Source of the DNA: Oscillibacter sp.
GTDB taxonomy: Bacteria > Bacillota > Clostridia > Oscillospirales > Oscillospiraceae
DNA: 41,329 nucleotides
Direction: 5' to 3'
Assembly: GCA_022795445.1 (NCBI GenBank)
Contig: JAAWGR010000018.1
Coordinates: 1 to 41,329 of the forward strand
The position numbers and the translations under genes are program-made. This document shows, piece after piece, positions 31,535-38,965 of the stretch (position 1 is the first letter of the stretch; the number at the start of each line of letters is the position of its first letter). A model generated the notes under the pieces. The model searched no databases and was not told where the DNA came from. It saw only the letters and a program-made list of their open reading frames with translations.

Positions 31535-33211
31535 ATGGGCCATGCTTGGTGGCAGGAGAAAATTGCCTATCAAATTTACCCAAAAAGCTTTTGTGACAGC
31601 AACGGCGACGGGATTGGCGACCTTCCGGGAATCTGCTCCAAGCTGGATTACCTGAAGGATTTGGGTGTTGATCTCCTTTGGGTTTCCCCGGTATACCCCT
31701 CCCCTATGGTTGACCAGGGCTACGATATTGCGGACTACCGTGCCATTGCCCCTTGTTTCGGCACAATGGGCGATCTGGAACGGCTTATCCAGGAACTCAA
31801 AGAGCGGGATATGCACTTGATTATGGATTTGGTGGTCAACCACTGTTCCAGCCAGCACCCATGGTTCCAGGAGGCCGTACGAAACCCGGAGGGTAAATAT
31901 GGCAAGTATTTTTACCTGAAAGAGGGCAAAGATGGCCAACCGCCCAACAATTGGAGGGCGGAGTTCGGCGGAAGCTGCTGGGAACGCCTGCCCGGTTCAA
32001 GTTTGTACTATTTCCACACCTTTGCCAAGGAACAGCCGGACTTGAACTGGGAAAATCCGGAGGTGCGGCAGGAAATCTGCGATATGGTGAACTGGTGGCT
32101 GGATAAGGGCGTTTCCGGCTTCCGGCTGGATGCGATTGTCAACATCAAAAAAGACCTCCGTTTTCTGGACGGCCCCCCCGACGCACCCGGCGGTACCTGC
32201 GACGTATCGAAGATGCTCCCGCAGGACGCAGGCATCGCTCCCTTTTTGAACCAGCTGAAGCAGGTATGCTTTGCGCCCCGGGACGCGTTCACAGTTGGCG
32301 AGGTCTGCGGCGTTCGGCAGGACCGGCTCCGGGAGTTTGGAGGACCGGAAGGCTATTTTTCTACCCTGTTCGACTTTGACCACTGTATGACAACCTATGC
32401 AGGGCCCTTCTGGCACCAGCGGAAACCCTTTGATTTCAAGCTCTGGCGGGGTACAGTTTTCCAATCCCAGAAAAATGCCGGAACAGAGGTGTTCCTCTCG
32501 AATATCTTGGAAAATCACGACCAGCCCCGGTGCGCCAGCACCTACCTGCTGGAGACGGATTACAGTTTCTACAGCGTCACAGCGCTGGCGACGGTTTCCC
32601 TTTTGCTGCGGGGCATCCCGTTCCTGTACCAGGGCCAGGAGATCGGTATGCGGAACAGCCGCTTTGCACGGATCGAGGATTTTGACGATCTAAGCACAAG
32701 AGACCAATACCAGGCCGCCGTAAAAGCGGGGCTGACGCCGGAGCAGGCGTTGGCGTCCTGCAATCGTACCAGCCGGGATAACGCCCGTACGCCGATGCCC
32801 TGGAGCGGCGGGGAAAACGCTGGCTTTACCAGCGGAACCCCTTGGCTCCCTGTGAATCCGGATTACCAGGAGATTAACGTAGAGGCTGACGCTATGCGGC
32901 CGCAATCCGTACGGGGCTACTATAAAAAGCTCCTGGCATTGCGGAAGGACCCAGCGTGGATGGATGTGCTGATATACGGTGCGCTCCAGCCTGCGTTCCA
33001 AGAGGCGGACCGGCTGTTTGCCTATTACCGTACCAGTGAAACCGGCGGGAAACGCATCCTTGTCCTTTGTAATTTCTGCCCGGAGGAAACGGTCATTTCG
33101 TTTGCGCAGCCGTTTGGAGTGCTGCTGGACAATTACGGCAGCTTCGAGCGGCAAAACGAGCAGATACGCCTGAAAGGTTATCAGGCCGTTGTGCTCAGAT
33201 GTAATGTATAA
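31535..33211 (+). CDS. GH13 alpha-glucosidase (oligo-1,6-glucosidase type)
   Basis: A 558-residue cytoplasmic glycosidase. The calcium loop DSNGDGIGDL lies at 21-30. The GH13 regions are DLVVNH (98-103), GFRLDAI (195-201) with nucleophile Asp199, EVCG (256-259) with acid Glu256, and ENHD (326-329) with Asp329. The numbering is that of Bacillus oligo-1,6-glucosidase. Residue 200 after the nucleophile is Ala; strict alpha-1,6 enzymes have Val there, whereas alpha-1,4-acting ones have Ala or Thr, so it may act on maltose-type bonds as well. No sugar transporter is beside it. Confidence 0.93.
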   Translation: MGHAWWQEKIAYQIYPKSFCDSNGDGIGDLPGICSKLDYLKDLGVDLLWVSPVYPSPMVDQGYDIADYRAIAPCFGTMGDLERLIQELKERDMHLIMDLVVNHCSSQHPWFQEAVRNPEGKYGKYFYLKEGKDGQPPNNWRAEFGGSCWERLPGSSLYYFHTFAKEQPDLNWENPEVRQEICDMVNWWLDKGVSGFRLDAIVNIKKDLRFLDGPPDAPGGTCDVSKMLPQDAGIAPFLNQLKQVCFAPRDAFTVGEVCGVRQDRLREFGGPEGYFSTLFDFDHCMTTYAGPFWHQRKPFDFKLWRGTVFQSQKNAGTEVFLSNILENHDQPRCASTYLLETDYSFYSVTALATVSLLLRGIPFLYQGQEIGMRNSRFARIEDFDDLSTRDQYQAAVKAGLTPEQALASCNRTSRDNARTPMPWSGGENAGFTSGTPWLPVNPDYQEINVEADAMRPQSVRGYYKKLLALRKDPAWMDVLIYGALQPAFQEADRLFAYYRTSETGGKRILVLCNFCPEETVISFAQPFGVLLDNYGSFERQNEQIRLKGYQAVVLRCNV

Positions 33212-33254
33212 AGGGTGGTTTTACCATACCACGACATTACATGATGGACAGCTC

Positions 33255-33328
33255 GCTTGTTGCAAATAGCACAAGCAGAAGGGAACCGAAGCAAGAGCGC
33301 CTGGGGATGACCTGGACACTCTTGCTTC
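33255..33328 (+). other. two hairpins after the glucosidase gene, possible terminator
   Basis: GCTTGT/ACAAGC (33255-33260 with 33271-33276) and GAAGCAAGAG/CTCTTGCTTC (33288-33297 with 33319-33328). The second is followed by TTTGTT, a weak terminator tail. They occupy the 216-bp gap before the A/T-rich gene. Confidence 0.4.
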
Positions 33329-33427
33329 TTTGTTGGCTTCTATAGAGCGCATTTACCCACACCCCGCAAGTGGGCGGTAATCTTTACTTGTATCAAATTG
33401 ACAAACCGGAATATGGAGGGCAGAAAT

Positions 33428-33892
33428 ATGTTTAAATGTGGTACATATGAATATGGGCTGAAAACCGGCGATTTACCAGAAAAAGAACTGGTCAAAATCT
33501 TTGAAAAGGTACTCAGTAAAATTGCTGGAGAAATCAACGATTCCCGGATTCCTAAAAAGCGGAAACTGAAAAAGATGACAGGTCCGTTTGGCCGCTCTAC
33601 CCCAGACGCGGAACCGCCAGAATATGATTATATCTATCTTTATAGCCATAGACCCAGTAACTTGTTTTTGCAGCTGTACCCGAATCAAGAGAAAAATGGA
33701 CGGGTGAAATTTTCGGAGGAGGGAATTGTCTGGAATTTGTACTTTTATATTTTGTCGGATTATCCAGAGCGGATATCCGATACGGATCTTATCCAAGAGT
33801 TTGGCGGCAGAGTGATTGAAGAATTATTCCAGGCGCTTCCCTGCGAAAAGGTACTCATAAAGAAATATGCCCCTGATGAAGAGAGACTTTGA
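33428..33892 (+). CDS. hypothetical protein, A/T-rich gene
   Basis: A 154-residue soluble protein. The start at 33428 (MFKCGTYEYGL) follows GGAGG by 8 bases; an upstream frame to 33398 is not supported. It is rich in Lys, Tyr and Phe, with patterns such as YDYIYLYSHRPSNLFLQLYP and EEGIVWNLYFYILSDYPERI. The codons are visibly richer in A/T than those of its neighbours, a sign of transfer. The size, charge and isolation recall orphan immunity proteins of polymorphic toxins, but that is only a resemblance in style. Confidence 0.65.
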   Translation: MFKCGTYEYGLKTGDLPEKELVKIFEKVLSKIAGEINDSRIPKKRKLKKMTGPFGRSTPDAEPPEYDYIYLYSHRPSNLFLQLYPNQEKNGRVKFSEEGIVWNLYFYILSDYPERISDTDLIQEFGGRVIEELFQALPCEKVLIKKYAPDEERL

Positions 33893-33942
33893 TGAAGCTG
33901 CAAATCCCCCTTAACAAATGTTCTCTTGGCGCTTTGGAATAA

Positions 33943-33975
33943 AAACTCCCGCCGCAGGAGAAGCGGCGGGGGTTT
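33943..33975. terminator. bidirectional terminator between convergent genes
   Basis: AAACTCCCGCCGC pairs with GCGGCGGGGGTTT (one G-T pair) around a 7-base loop. The minus strand has a good TTTTT tail, serving the CoA-transferase gene; the plus strand has a weaker one. Confidence 0.85.
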
Positions 33976-33992
33976 GTGTTTTGCAGAATCTA

Positions 33993-35330
33993 TCAAATGA
34001 TAATATTCTGTTTTTTCGCCGCAAAGGTCAGCTCGTCCCGGAACTTGGGATGCGCAATGGCGATCAGTGCCTTCGTCCGCTGGCTGAGGGTCTTACCACG
34101 CAGCTTGGCGATACCGTACTCTGTGACGATATGGTCCACATCGTTCTTGCTGGTGCTGATTTGTGCGCCGGGGGTAAGGGTCGGCAGAATCCGGCTGGTA
34201 ACGCCATCTTTGGAAGTGGAGGAGAAGGCGATAAAGCTCTTGCCGCCCTTGGACTGCACGGCACCGCGGACGTAATCGGTCTGCCCGCCGGTGCCGGATA
34301 CATGCTTTGTACCGATGGACTCCGCGCAGACCTGGCCGTAAAAATCGACTTCCAGCGCGGCGTTGATGGAGATAAAATTCGGATGCTGGCAGATGGTCGA
34401 CGGATTGTTGACGTAATCCACCGGCAGCATTTCCATCATGGGATTGTCATCAATAAAATCATACATCCTCTGGGAGCCCAGTGCAAACGCCGCGACGGTT
34501 TTCCCGGTATGGATGGGCTTACAGGTATTGTCCACCGCGCCGCATTCCAGCAGGGTAATCATGCTGTCGGTAAACATCTCCGTATGAATGCCCAGGTGCC
34601 GCTTATCCTTCAGGGCCATACCCACGGCGTCCGGCACCGCGCCGATGCCCAGCTGGAGGGTTGCACCGTTCGGAATTTCCTCGGCGATAAAGCCGCCGAT
34701 CTTGGCGCTGACTTCATCGATTTTCGCCGCAGGGAGGCACATCAGGGGTTCGTTGTGCTCCCACAGTGCGGAAACCTGGGAGATATGAATCTGCGGCGCG
34801 GTCAGGGCGCGGGGCATGTACTGGTTTACTTCCAACAGGATGACCTTCGCCGTCGACAGGAGCGCCGCGGAGACAGAACCATCGCAGCCGGTACTGAAAT
34901 ACCCATGCCGGTCCATGGGGGACACCGCCGCCACCATGACCTCCGGTTTCACATAATCCCGGAACAGGCTGGGCATATCCCGGTAATAACCGGGCATCAC
35001 ATCTGCGAAGCCGGCGTTGACGGCCTTCCGTGCGGGGCTTTGGGAGAACCAGGAGACGCCATGGTACTTGCCAGCAAACTCCGGACGGTAGAAGGGGAAC
35101 GCCGCTGTATCCAGCAGCGAATGCTGGGTAATATTTTCCAGCTCGCCCCGTTCGATGGCCTGGGCAGCCGCATCGTAAAAACGGGGACTGTGGGAGAGGG
35201 CGATGTCCGCAGCACACACGGCTCCGGAACGGAGATAACGCCTCACAGCGTCTTCCGGTGTGGTTTTTTTCTCTGTGTATAGAGCTTGCAAGTGTTCAAA
35301 ATTCTGCATATTGGGCTGTTTTGATTCCAT
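33993..35330 (-). CDS. acetyl-CoA hydrolase/transferase family CoA-transferase
   Basis: A 445-residue enzyme of the family that holds butyryl-CoA:acetate CoA-transferase and 4-hydroxybutyrate CoA-transferase. The blocks LQLGIGAVPDAV, GIHTEMFTDSMI (with the catalytic Glu), PVDYVNNPSTI and SGTGGQTDYVRGA fit well. In a lysine fermenter the most useful job is to pass CoA from butyryl-CoA to acetate, which yields butyrate and the acetyl-CoA that Kce needs. The start at 35330 follows AAAGGAG by 9 bases; the frame to 35369 is rejected. Exact acid specificity cannot be read from the sequence. Confidence 0.88.
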   Translation of the reverse strand: MESKQPNMQNFEHLQALYTEKKTTPEDAVRRYLRSGAVCAADIALSHSPRFYDAAAQAIERGELENITQHSLLDTAAFPFYRPEFAGKYHGVSWFSQSPARKAVNAGFADVMPGYYRDMPSLFRDYVKPEVMVAAVSPMDRHGYFSTGCDGSVSAALLSTAKVILLEVNQYMPRALTAPQIHISQVSALWEHNEPLMCLPAAKIDEVSAKIGGFIAEEIPNGATLQLGIGAVPDAVGMALKDKRHLGIHTEMFTDSMITLLECGAVDNTCKPIHTGKTVAAFALGSQRMYDFIDDNPMMEMLPVDYVNNPSTICQHPNFISINAALEVDFYGQVCAESIGTKHVSGTGGQTDYVRGAVQSKGGKSFIAFSSTSKDGVTSRILPTLTPGAQISTSKNDVDHIVTEYGIAKLRGKTLSQRTKALIAIAHPKFRDELTFAAKKQNIII

Positions 35331-35358
35331 CTGGTAAACTCCTTTTATCCATGAGATC

Positions 35359-35410
35359 CGGCGGTTCATCCGCCGTTGTTTATTGTTTCAGTTATTCTGC
35401 AAAAAGTCAA
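35359..35410 (-). promoter_or_regulatory. promoter and leader hairpin of the CoA-transferase gene
   Basis: Minus strand TTGACT (35405-35410), 17-bp spacer, AACAAT (35382-35387), then a CGGCGG/CCGCCG hairpin (35359-35364 with 35370-35375) just ahead of the ribosome binding site. The -10 match is only fair. Confidence 0.45.
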
Positions 35411-35497
35411 ATGACGATTTAAAATAGTGGAAGCGAAAAGTCACAAACTTTTCAGGTGGATTTTGTGCAATCTAACAATCTCTCAGATTGGTGTTGT

Positions 35498-36030
35498 TCA
35501 ACGCCCTTTTGAGAAACCATTCGTCGAAATATGAAAAGCGGGCAGTCGGCTTTGAAATGCGGCTGCCCAATAAAAATGAAAATTTAAATCCAAAGCCGCA
35601 AGGTCTGACCGCTCATATCGGTTAAGTCCATGCAACTGCTTTTTATGCTTCCAGCATTTGATAGCATCCTCTAAAGATTTGCTCCCATTGTTTTTCAGCT
35701 ATTTTTGAAAGGCTATACAAAACGTAAAACGATCTCCCTTGTGTTCCTTAAAAAAATTCCCTGTGCTTTTCTGAACAAACAAAGCCGGCTTCAATCTCTG
35801 TTCTCCTGGGTGATGTAAGATATTTTTGCCGCTCTTTTCCTTACTGTGGATACGGGAAGTATCTTCCCGATATCAAGAAAATAAGCGCTCCTGTGTGGTA
35901 ATTCTATTTTGCCGCCGGAAACAGGTGAATCATTTTTTCTGCAAAAATCCACCAGTTCCTCTCTTAAATAATAAAAATCACGGAACGTTTTACGGTTTAA
36001 CGCTTTTTCTAAAACAGGCCTTTGTGTCAT
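35498..36030 (-). pseudogene. decayed SAP/DUF6434-type gene
   Basis: The minus strand starts well: MTQRPVLEKALNRKTFRDFY, then REELVDFCRKNDSPVSGGK, typical of small SAP-like DUF6434 proteins. The frame stops at about 35791, but the homology goes on in another frame with FVCSEKHREFF. It shifts again at a run of seven T (FFKEHKGDRFTFCIAFQK), then meets TAG where the family has Trp, and continues as LKNNGSKSLEDAIKCWKHKK and LNRYERSDL. So it has two frameshifts and one nonsense change. A promoter (36067-36095) is still intact. It fills most of the 860-bp stretch between the CoA-transferase and the two-component genes. The exact 3-prime limit is uncertain. Confidence 0.8.
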
Positions 36031-36066
36031 ACTTGCCCACTTTTCCAACGTTAATTTGTCGAATTG

Positions 36067-36095
36067 ATTATAGCACAGGATTATTGCGGCATCAA
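36067..36095 (-). promoter_or_regulatory. surviving promoter of the decayed gene
   Basis: Minus strand TTGATG, 17-bp spacer, TATAAT, 37 bp upstream of the old start codon. Confidence 0.65.
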
Positions 36096-36168
36096 CTTGC
36101 TTATATGAAAAACGCCGGAGTTATATCGCAACCACACTTTTCTTAAAGGGGACATCCTCCATCCGAAA

Positions 36169-36197
36169 TTGACAAGGATGCTGCAAAATGGTATCTT
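36169..36197 (+). promoter_or_regulatory. promoter of the two-component operon
   Basis: TTGACA, 17-bp spacer, TATCTT, 34 bp before the response regulator start, which has GGGAGG upstream. Confidence 0.8.
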
Positions 36198-36230
36198 AAG
36201 AAACAGATTTTGAAGAAAGGGAGGCGCTGA

Positions 36231-36905
36231 ATGTACCGCATTTTTATTGTAGAGGACGACGTGGTTATTGCCGGAGCAGTGCACCGTCATCTGGAAAGCT
36301 GGGGCTATGAAGCCCGGTGCGCCCAGCGGTTTGACGCGATCCTGTCCGAGTTTGCCGACTTTGATCCGCAGATGGTCCTCCTGGATATTTCACTCCCCTT
36401 TTTCAACGGCTACCACTGGTGCCAGGAGATCCGCCGAATCTCAAAGATCCCCATTTTGTTCCTGACCTCCGCCTCCGACAACGTGAACGTCGTCATGGCG
36501 ATGCAGATGGGCGGCGACGACCTCCTTGCCAAGCCCTTTGACCTCCAGGTCCTGGCGGCAAAGGTACAGGCGATGCTCCGCCGGGCCTATGATTTCGGTC
36601 CCTCCCCCACGCTGCTGAGCGTCGGCGGCGCGGTGCTGAACCTCTCCGACGGGACGCTGAACGCCAACGGCCAGCGGGTAGAGCTGACGAAAAACGAGTG
36701 GAAGATGCTGCAACTCCTATTTGAGCACAAGGGCCAGGCCGTCAGCCGGGATTCCATCATGACGGCCCTGTGGGAGTCTGACAGTTTTATAGACGAAAAC
36801 ACGCTCTCTGTCAACGTCAACCGTCTCCGGCGCAAGCTGGAAGCGGCGGGCCTGCCGGATTTCATCCGGACGAAAAAGGGCGTGGGCTATCTGGTGGAGG
36901 GTTGA
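36231..36905 (+). CDS. OmpR-family response regulator (BceR-like)
   Basis: A 224-residue protein. The receiver domain (1-115) has the acidic pocket VEDD (8-10), phospho-acceptor Asp52 (LLDISLP) and the conserved Lys in LLAKPFD. The C-terminal winged helix (about 130-222) contains LTKNEWKMLQLLFEHKG and VNVNRLRRKLE and ends TKKGVGYLVEG. The sensor kinase begins 4 bases after its stop. The pair resembles systems that answer cell-envelope antibiotics with an FtsX-type exporter, and such a permease lies 2 kb downstream. Confidence 0.95.
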   Translation: MYRIFIVEDDVVIAGAVHRHLESWGYEARCAQRFDAILSEFADFDPQMVLLDISLPFFNGYHWCQEIRRISKIPILFLTSASDNVNVVMAMQMGGDDLLAKPFDLQVLAAKVQAMLRRAYDFGPSPTLLSVGGAVLNLSDGTLNANGQRVELTKNEWKMLQLLFEHKGQAVSRDSIMTALWESDSFIDENTLSVNVNRLRRKLEAAGLPDFIRTKKGVGYLVEG

Positions 36906-36908
36906 GGA

Positions 36909-37883
36909 ATGTTGTGGGCCTATTTAAAACGGCAATGGAAATTGCTATTCATGCTGGCCGTGTTCACGTGCCTGAGCGGAGCGGTGTTCTGGCTTTACCG
37001 CCTGCCGGTGGAATCGGTGCTGTATGCCGCGGCGCTGTGTTTGGCGTTGGGCCTGGTACTGTTCCTCATCAGCTATCTTTGTTTTCGCCACCGGCATAAA
37101 GAGTTGGTATGGCTCCTGCACCAAGCGAAGGAAAAAGTCCTCCCCCTTCCACCGCCCCGCGGGCAGCTGGAGGAGGATTACCAAGCGCTGCTGCAAGCTG
37201 TCTGCACGGACCGCGCCGCCATGGCCCAAGAGAACCGCAGCCGGCTCCAAGACCTGACCGACTACTACACCCTCTGGGCCCACCAGATCAAAACTCCCAT
37301 CGCGGCCATGCATCTGCTCTTCCAGGAAATGCCGCAGCCGGAGCTGGAAGCGGAGCTGCTGAAAATCGAGCAATATGTGGAAATGGTCCTTGGCTATCTG
37401 CGCCTTGGCAGCGGTTCCACGGATTACGTCCTGCGGAGCACGGCGCTGGATCCGCTGCTGCGGCAGGCGGTGCGGAAGTATGCCCGGCTGTTTATCCTGA
37501 AAAAGATTTCACTGGACTTTCAGGAGACGAACCGTTCCGCCGTGACGGACGAAAAATGGCTCTCATTCGTCATCGAGCAGCTCTTGTCCAACGCCATCAA
37601 ATACACCCCCGAAGGCGGGCAGGTCCGCATTTACGGCGACGGCGCAACGGTGGTCATAGCCGACAACGGTATTGGCATCCAGGCAGAGGACCTGCCCCGG
37701 GTTTTTGAGAAGGGGTTTACAGGCTTTAACGGCCGGGAAAACCGGAAATCTACCGGTATTGGCCTGTACCTGTGCCGGGAAGTGATGGACCGTTTGAACC
37801 ATGGCATTTCCATTGCCTCCCGGCCGGGACAGGGGACGCTGGTGCGTCTGGACCTCTCCCAGAGGCAGAAGCTGGTGGAGTGA
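36909..37883 (+). CDS. intramembrane-sensing histidine kinase (BceS-like)
   Basis: A 324-residue kinase with only two membrane segments (about 12-31 and 36-58) and almost no loop between them, the BceS pattern in which the ABC permease is the real sensor. The phospho-acceptor His125 lies in WAHQIKTPIAAM. ATPase motifs follow: the N box QLLSNAIKYTPEGG near 219, DNGIGIQ near 249, FEKGFTG near 264 and the G2 box STGIGLYL near 277. It ends exactly where the convergent dehydrogenase gene ends (37883/37884). Confidence 0.94.
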   Translation: MLWAYLKRQWKLLFMLAVFTCLSGAVFWLYRLPVESVLYAAALCLALGLVLFLISYLCFRHRHKELVWLLHQAKEKVLPLPPPRGQLEEDYQALLQAVCTDRAAMAQENRSRLQDLTDYYTLWAHQIKTPIAAMHLLFQEMPQPELEAELLKIEQYVEMVLGYLRLGSGSTDYVLRSTALDPLLRQAVRKYARLFILKKISLDFQETNRSAVTDEKWLSFVIEQLLSNAIKYTPEGGQVRIYGDGATVVIADNGIGIQAEDLPRVFEKGFTGFNGRENRKSTGIGLYLCREVMDRLNHGISIASRPGQGTLVRLDLSQRQKLVE

Positions 37884-38819
37884 TCAAAGGTTGTAAAGGA
37901 CCTTGGCAAGGGCGATGTAAAGCCGGTCTCGTTCCCGAATAGCGGCATCGGCCTGATCGCCGGGATAGTCGTAAAAACCCGCGCCGGATTTTACGCCCCA
38001 TCGCCCTTCAGACGCCAGTTTTTCCAAAATCGGATGTCCGTCCTTGCGGTCGGAGAGGGAGGCGTTGAGGTATTTGTTCACGCGGTTGAAGGAGTCCACG
38101 CCGTTGAAATCGGCCACGCCGAACAGTCCCACAGCCGCATAGCGCAGCCCCATACCCGCCTTCCAAACGGTGTCGATGTCCTCAAAGCTTGCCACGCCGT
38201 TTTCCACCAGATACAGCGCCTCCCGCACAAGGGCGTATTGCAGGCGGTTGATGATAAAACCGCTGATATCTTTTTGCACGATCACCGGCTGTTTGTTCAG
38301 ACCCTTCACCAGTTCATACATCCGGCTGGCGGAGGCGTCGTCGGTTTTTTCGCCCCGGATGATCTCGCACAGCGGCAGCAGGTGGGGCGGGTTCAGCCAG
38401 TGCTGGCCCATAAACCGCTCCGGACGGTGGACCGGCTTGGCCATCTCCGTAATCCGGAGGCCGCTGGTGTTGCTGGCAAGGAGGGCTTCTTCCGGAGCAA
38501 GGCGGCTGGCCCATTCCCAAAAGGCCTGTTTTTCCTCCATCTGCTCCACGATGTTCTCCAAAATCAGATCACAGTCCCGCATCGTGTCCTTGCTGGTGCT
38601 GTAGGCGATGTTTTCCAGCAGGGTGCCGGAGGCTTCCGCGGACAAAAGTTCGGATTTTATAAGACTTTCCTGGTTCAGCGCAATGAGGTTTTTCGCCCGT
38701 TCCAGGCCGGATTCCGAACGATTCCAGAGAGTGACGCGCCAGCCTGCCTGGGCGTAGACCTGGGCCAGGGAGGCTCCCATAATCCCGGCCCCCGCAATAA
38801 CGGTATGCTGCTGTTTCAT
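37884..38819 (-). CDS. 3-hydroxyacyl-CoA dehydrogenase family protein
   Basis: A 311-residue NAD-dependent enzyme. The Rossmann motif GAGIMGASLAQVYAQAGW is at residues 10-27. The catalytic region has SNTSGLRITEMA, FMGQHWLNPPHLLPLCEII (with His and Glu of the active dyad) and DISGFIINRLQYALVREA. The HWLNPPHL form is closer to the carnitine/L-gulonate dehydrogenase branch than to classic 3-hydroxybutyryl-CoA dehydrogenase (HFFNPAP), so the substrate is open. It has its own promoter and sits between the BceRS pair and the permease without any clear link to them. Confidence 0.88.
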   Translation of the reverse strand: MKQQHTVIAGAGIMGASLAQVYAQAGWRVTLWNRSESGLERAKNLIALNQESLIKSELLSAEASGTLLENIAYSTSKDTMRDCDLILENIVEQMEEKQAFWEWASRLAPEEALLASNTSGLRITEMAKPVHRPERFMGQHWLNPPHLLPLCEIIRGEKTDDASASRMYELVKGLNKQPVIVQKDISGFIINRLQYALVREALYLVENGVASFEDIDTVWKAGMGLRYAAVGLFGVADFNGVDSFNRVNKYLNASLSDRKDGHPILEKLASEGRWGVKSGAGFYDYPGDQADAAIRERDRLYIALAKVLYNL

Positions 38820-38864
38820 AGTTCCACGATCCTTTCCGGTTTTTCAGTGGGAATTGCCTTCCTC

Positions 38865-38893
38865 ATGATATCATGGCTCTCAGCGCTTGTAAA
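38865..38893 (-). promoter_or_regulatory. promoter of the dehydrogenase gene
   Basis: Minus strand TTTACA, 17-bp spacer, TATCAT. The -10 box is part of the palindrome ATGATATCAT (38865-38874). Confidence 0.7.
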
Positions 38894-38904
38894 TACGCGG
38901 AAAA

Positions 38905-38938
38905 CCGCCCTGCGTCCGAATTTTGGAACGCAGGGCGG
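38905..38938 (-). terminator. intrinsic terminator after the ABC permease gene
   Basis: Minus strand CCGCCCTGCGTTCC pairs with GGACGCAGGGCGG around a 7-base loop, followed by TTTTCC. It lies 27 bp beyond the permease stop codon. Confidence 0.87.
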
Positions 38939-38965
38939 CTTTGTATGCTTGTTTGGTTTATGCGG

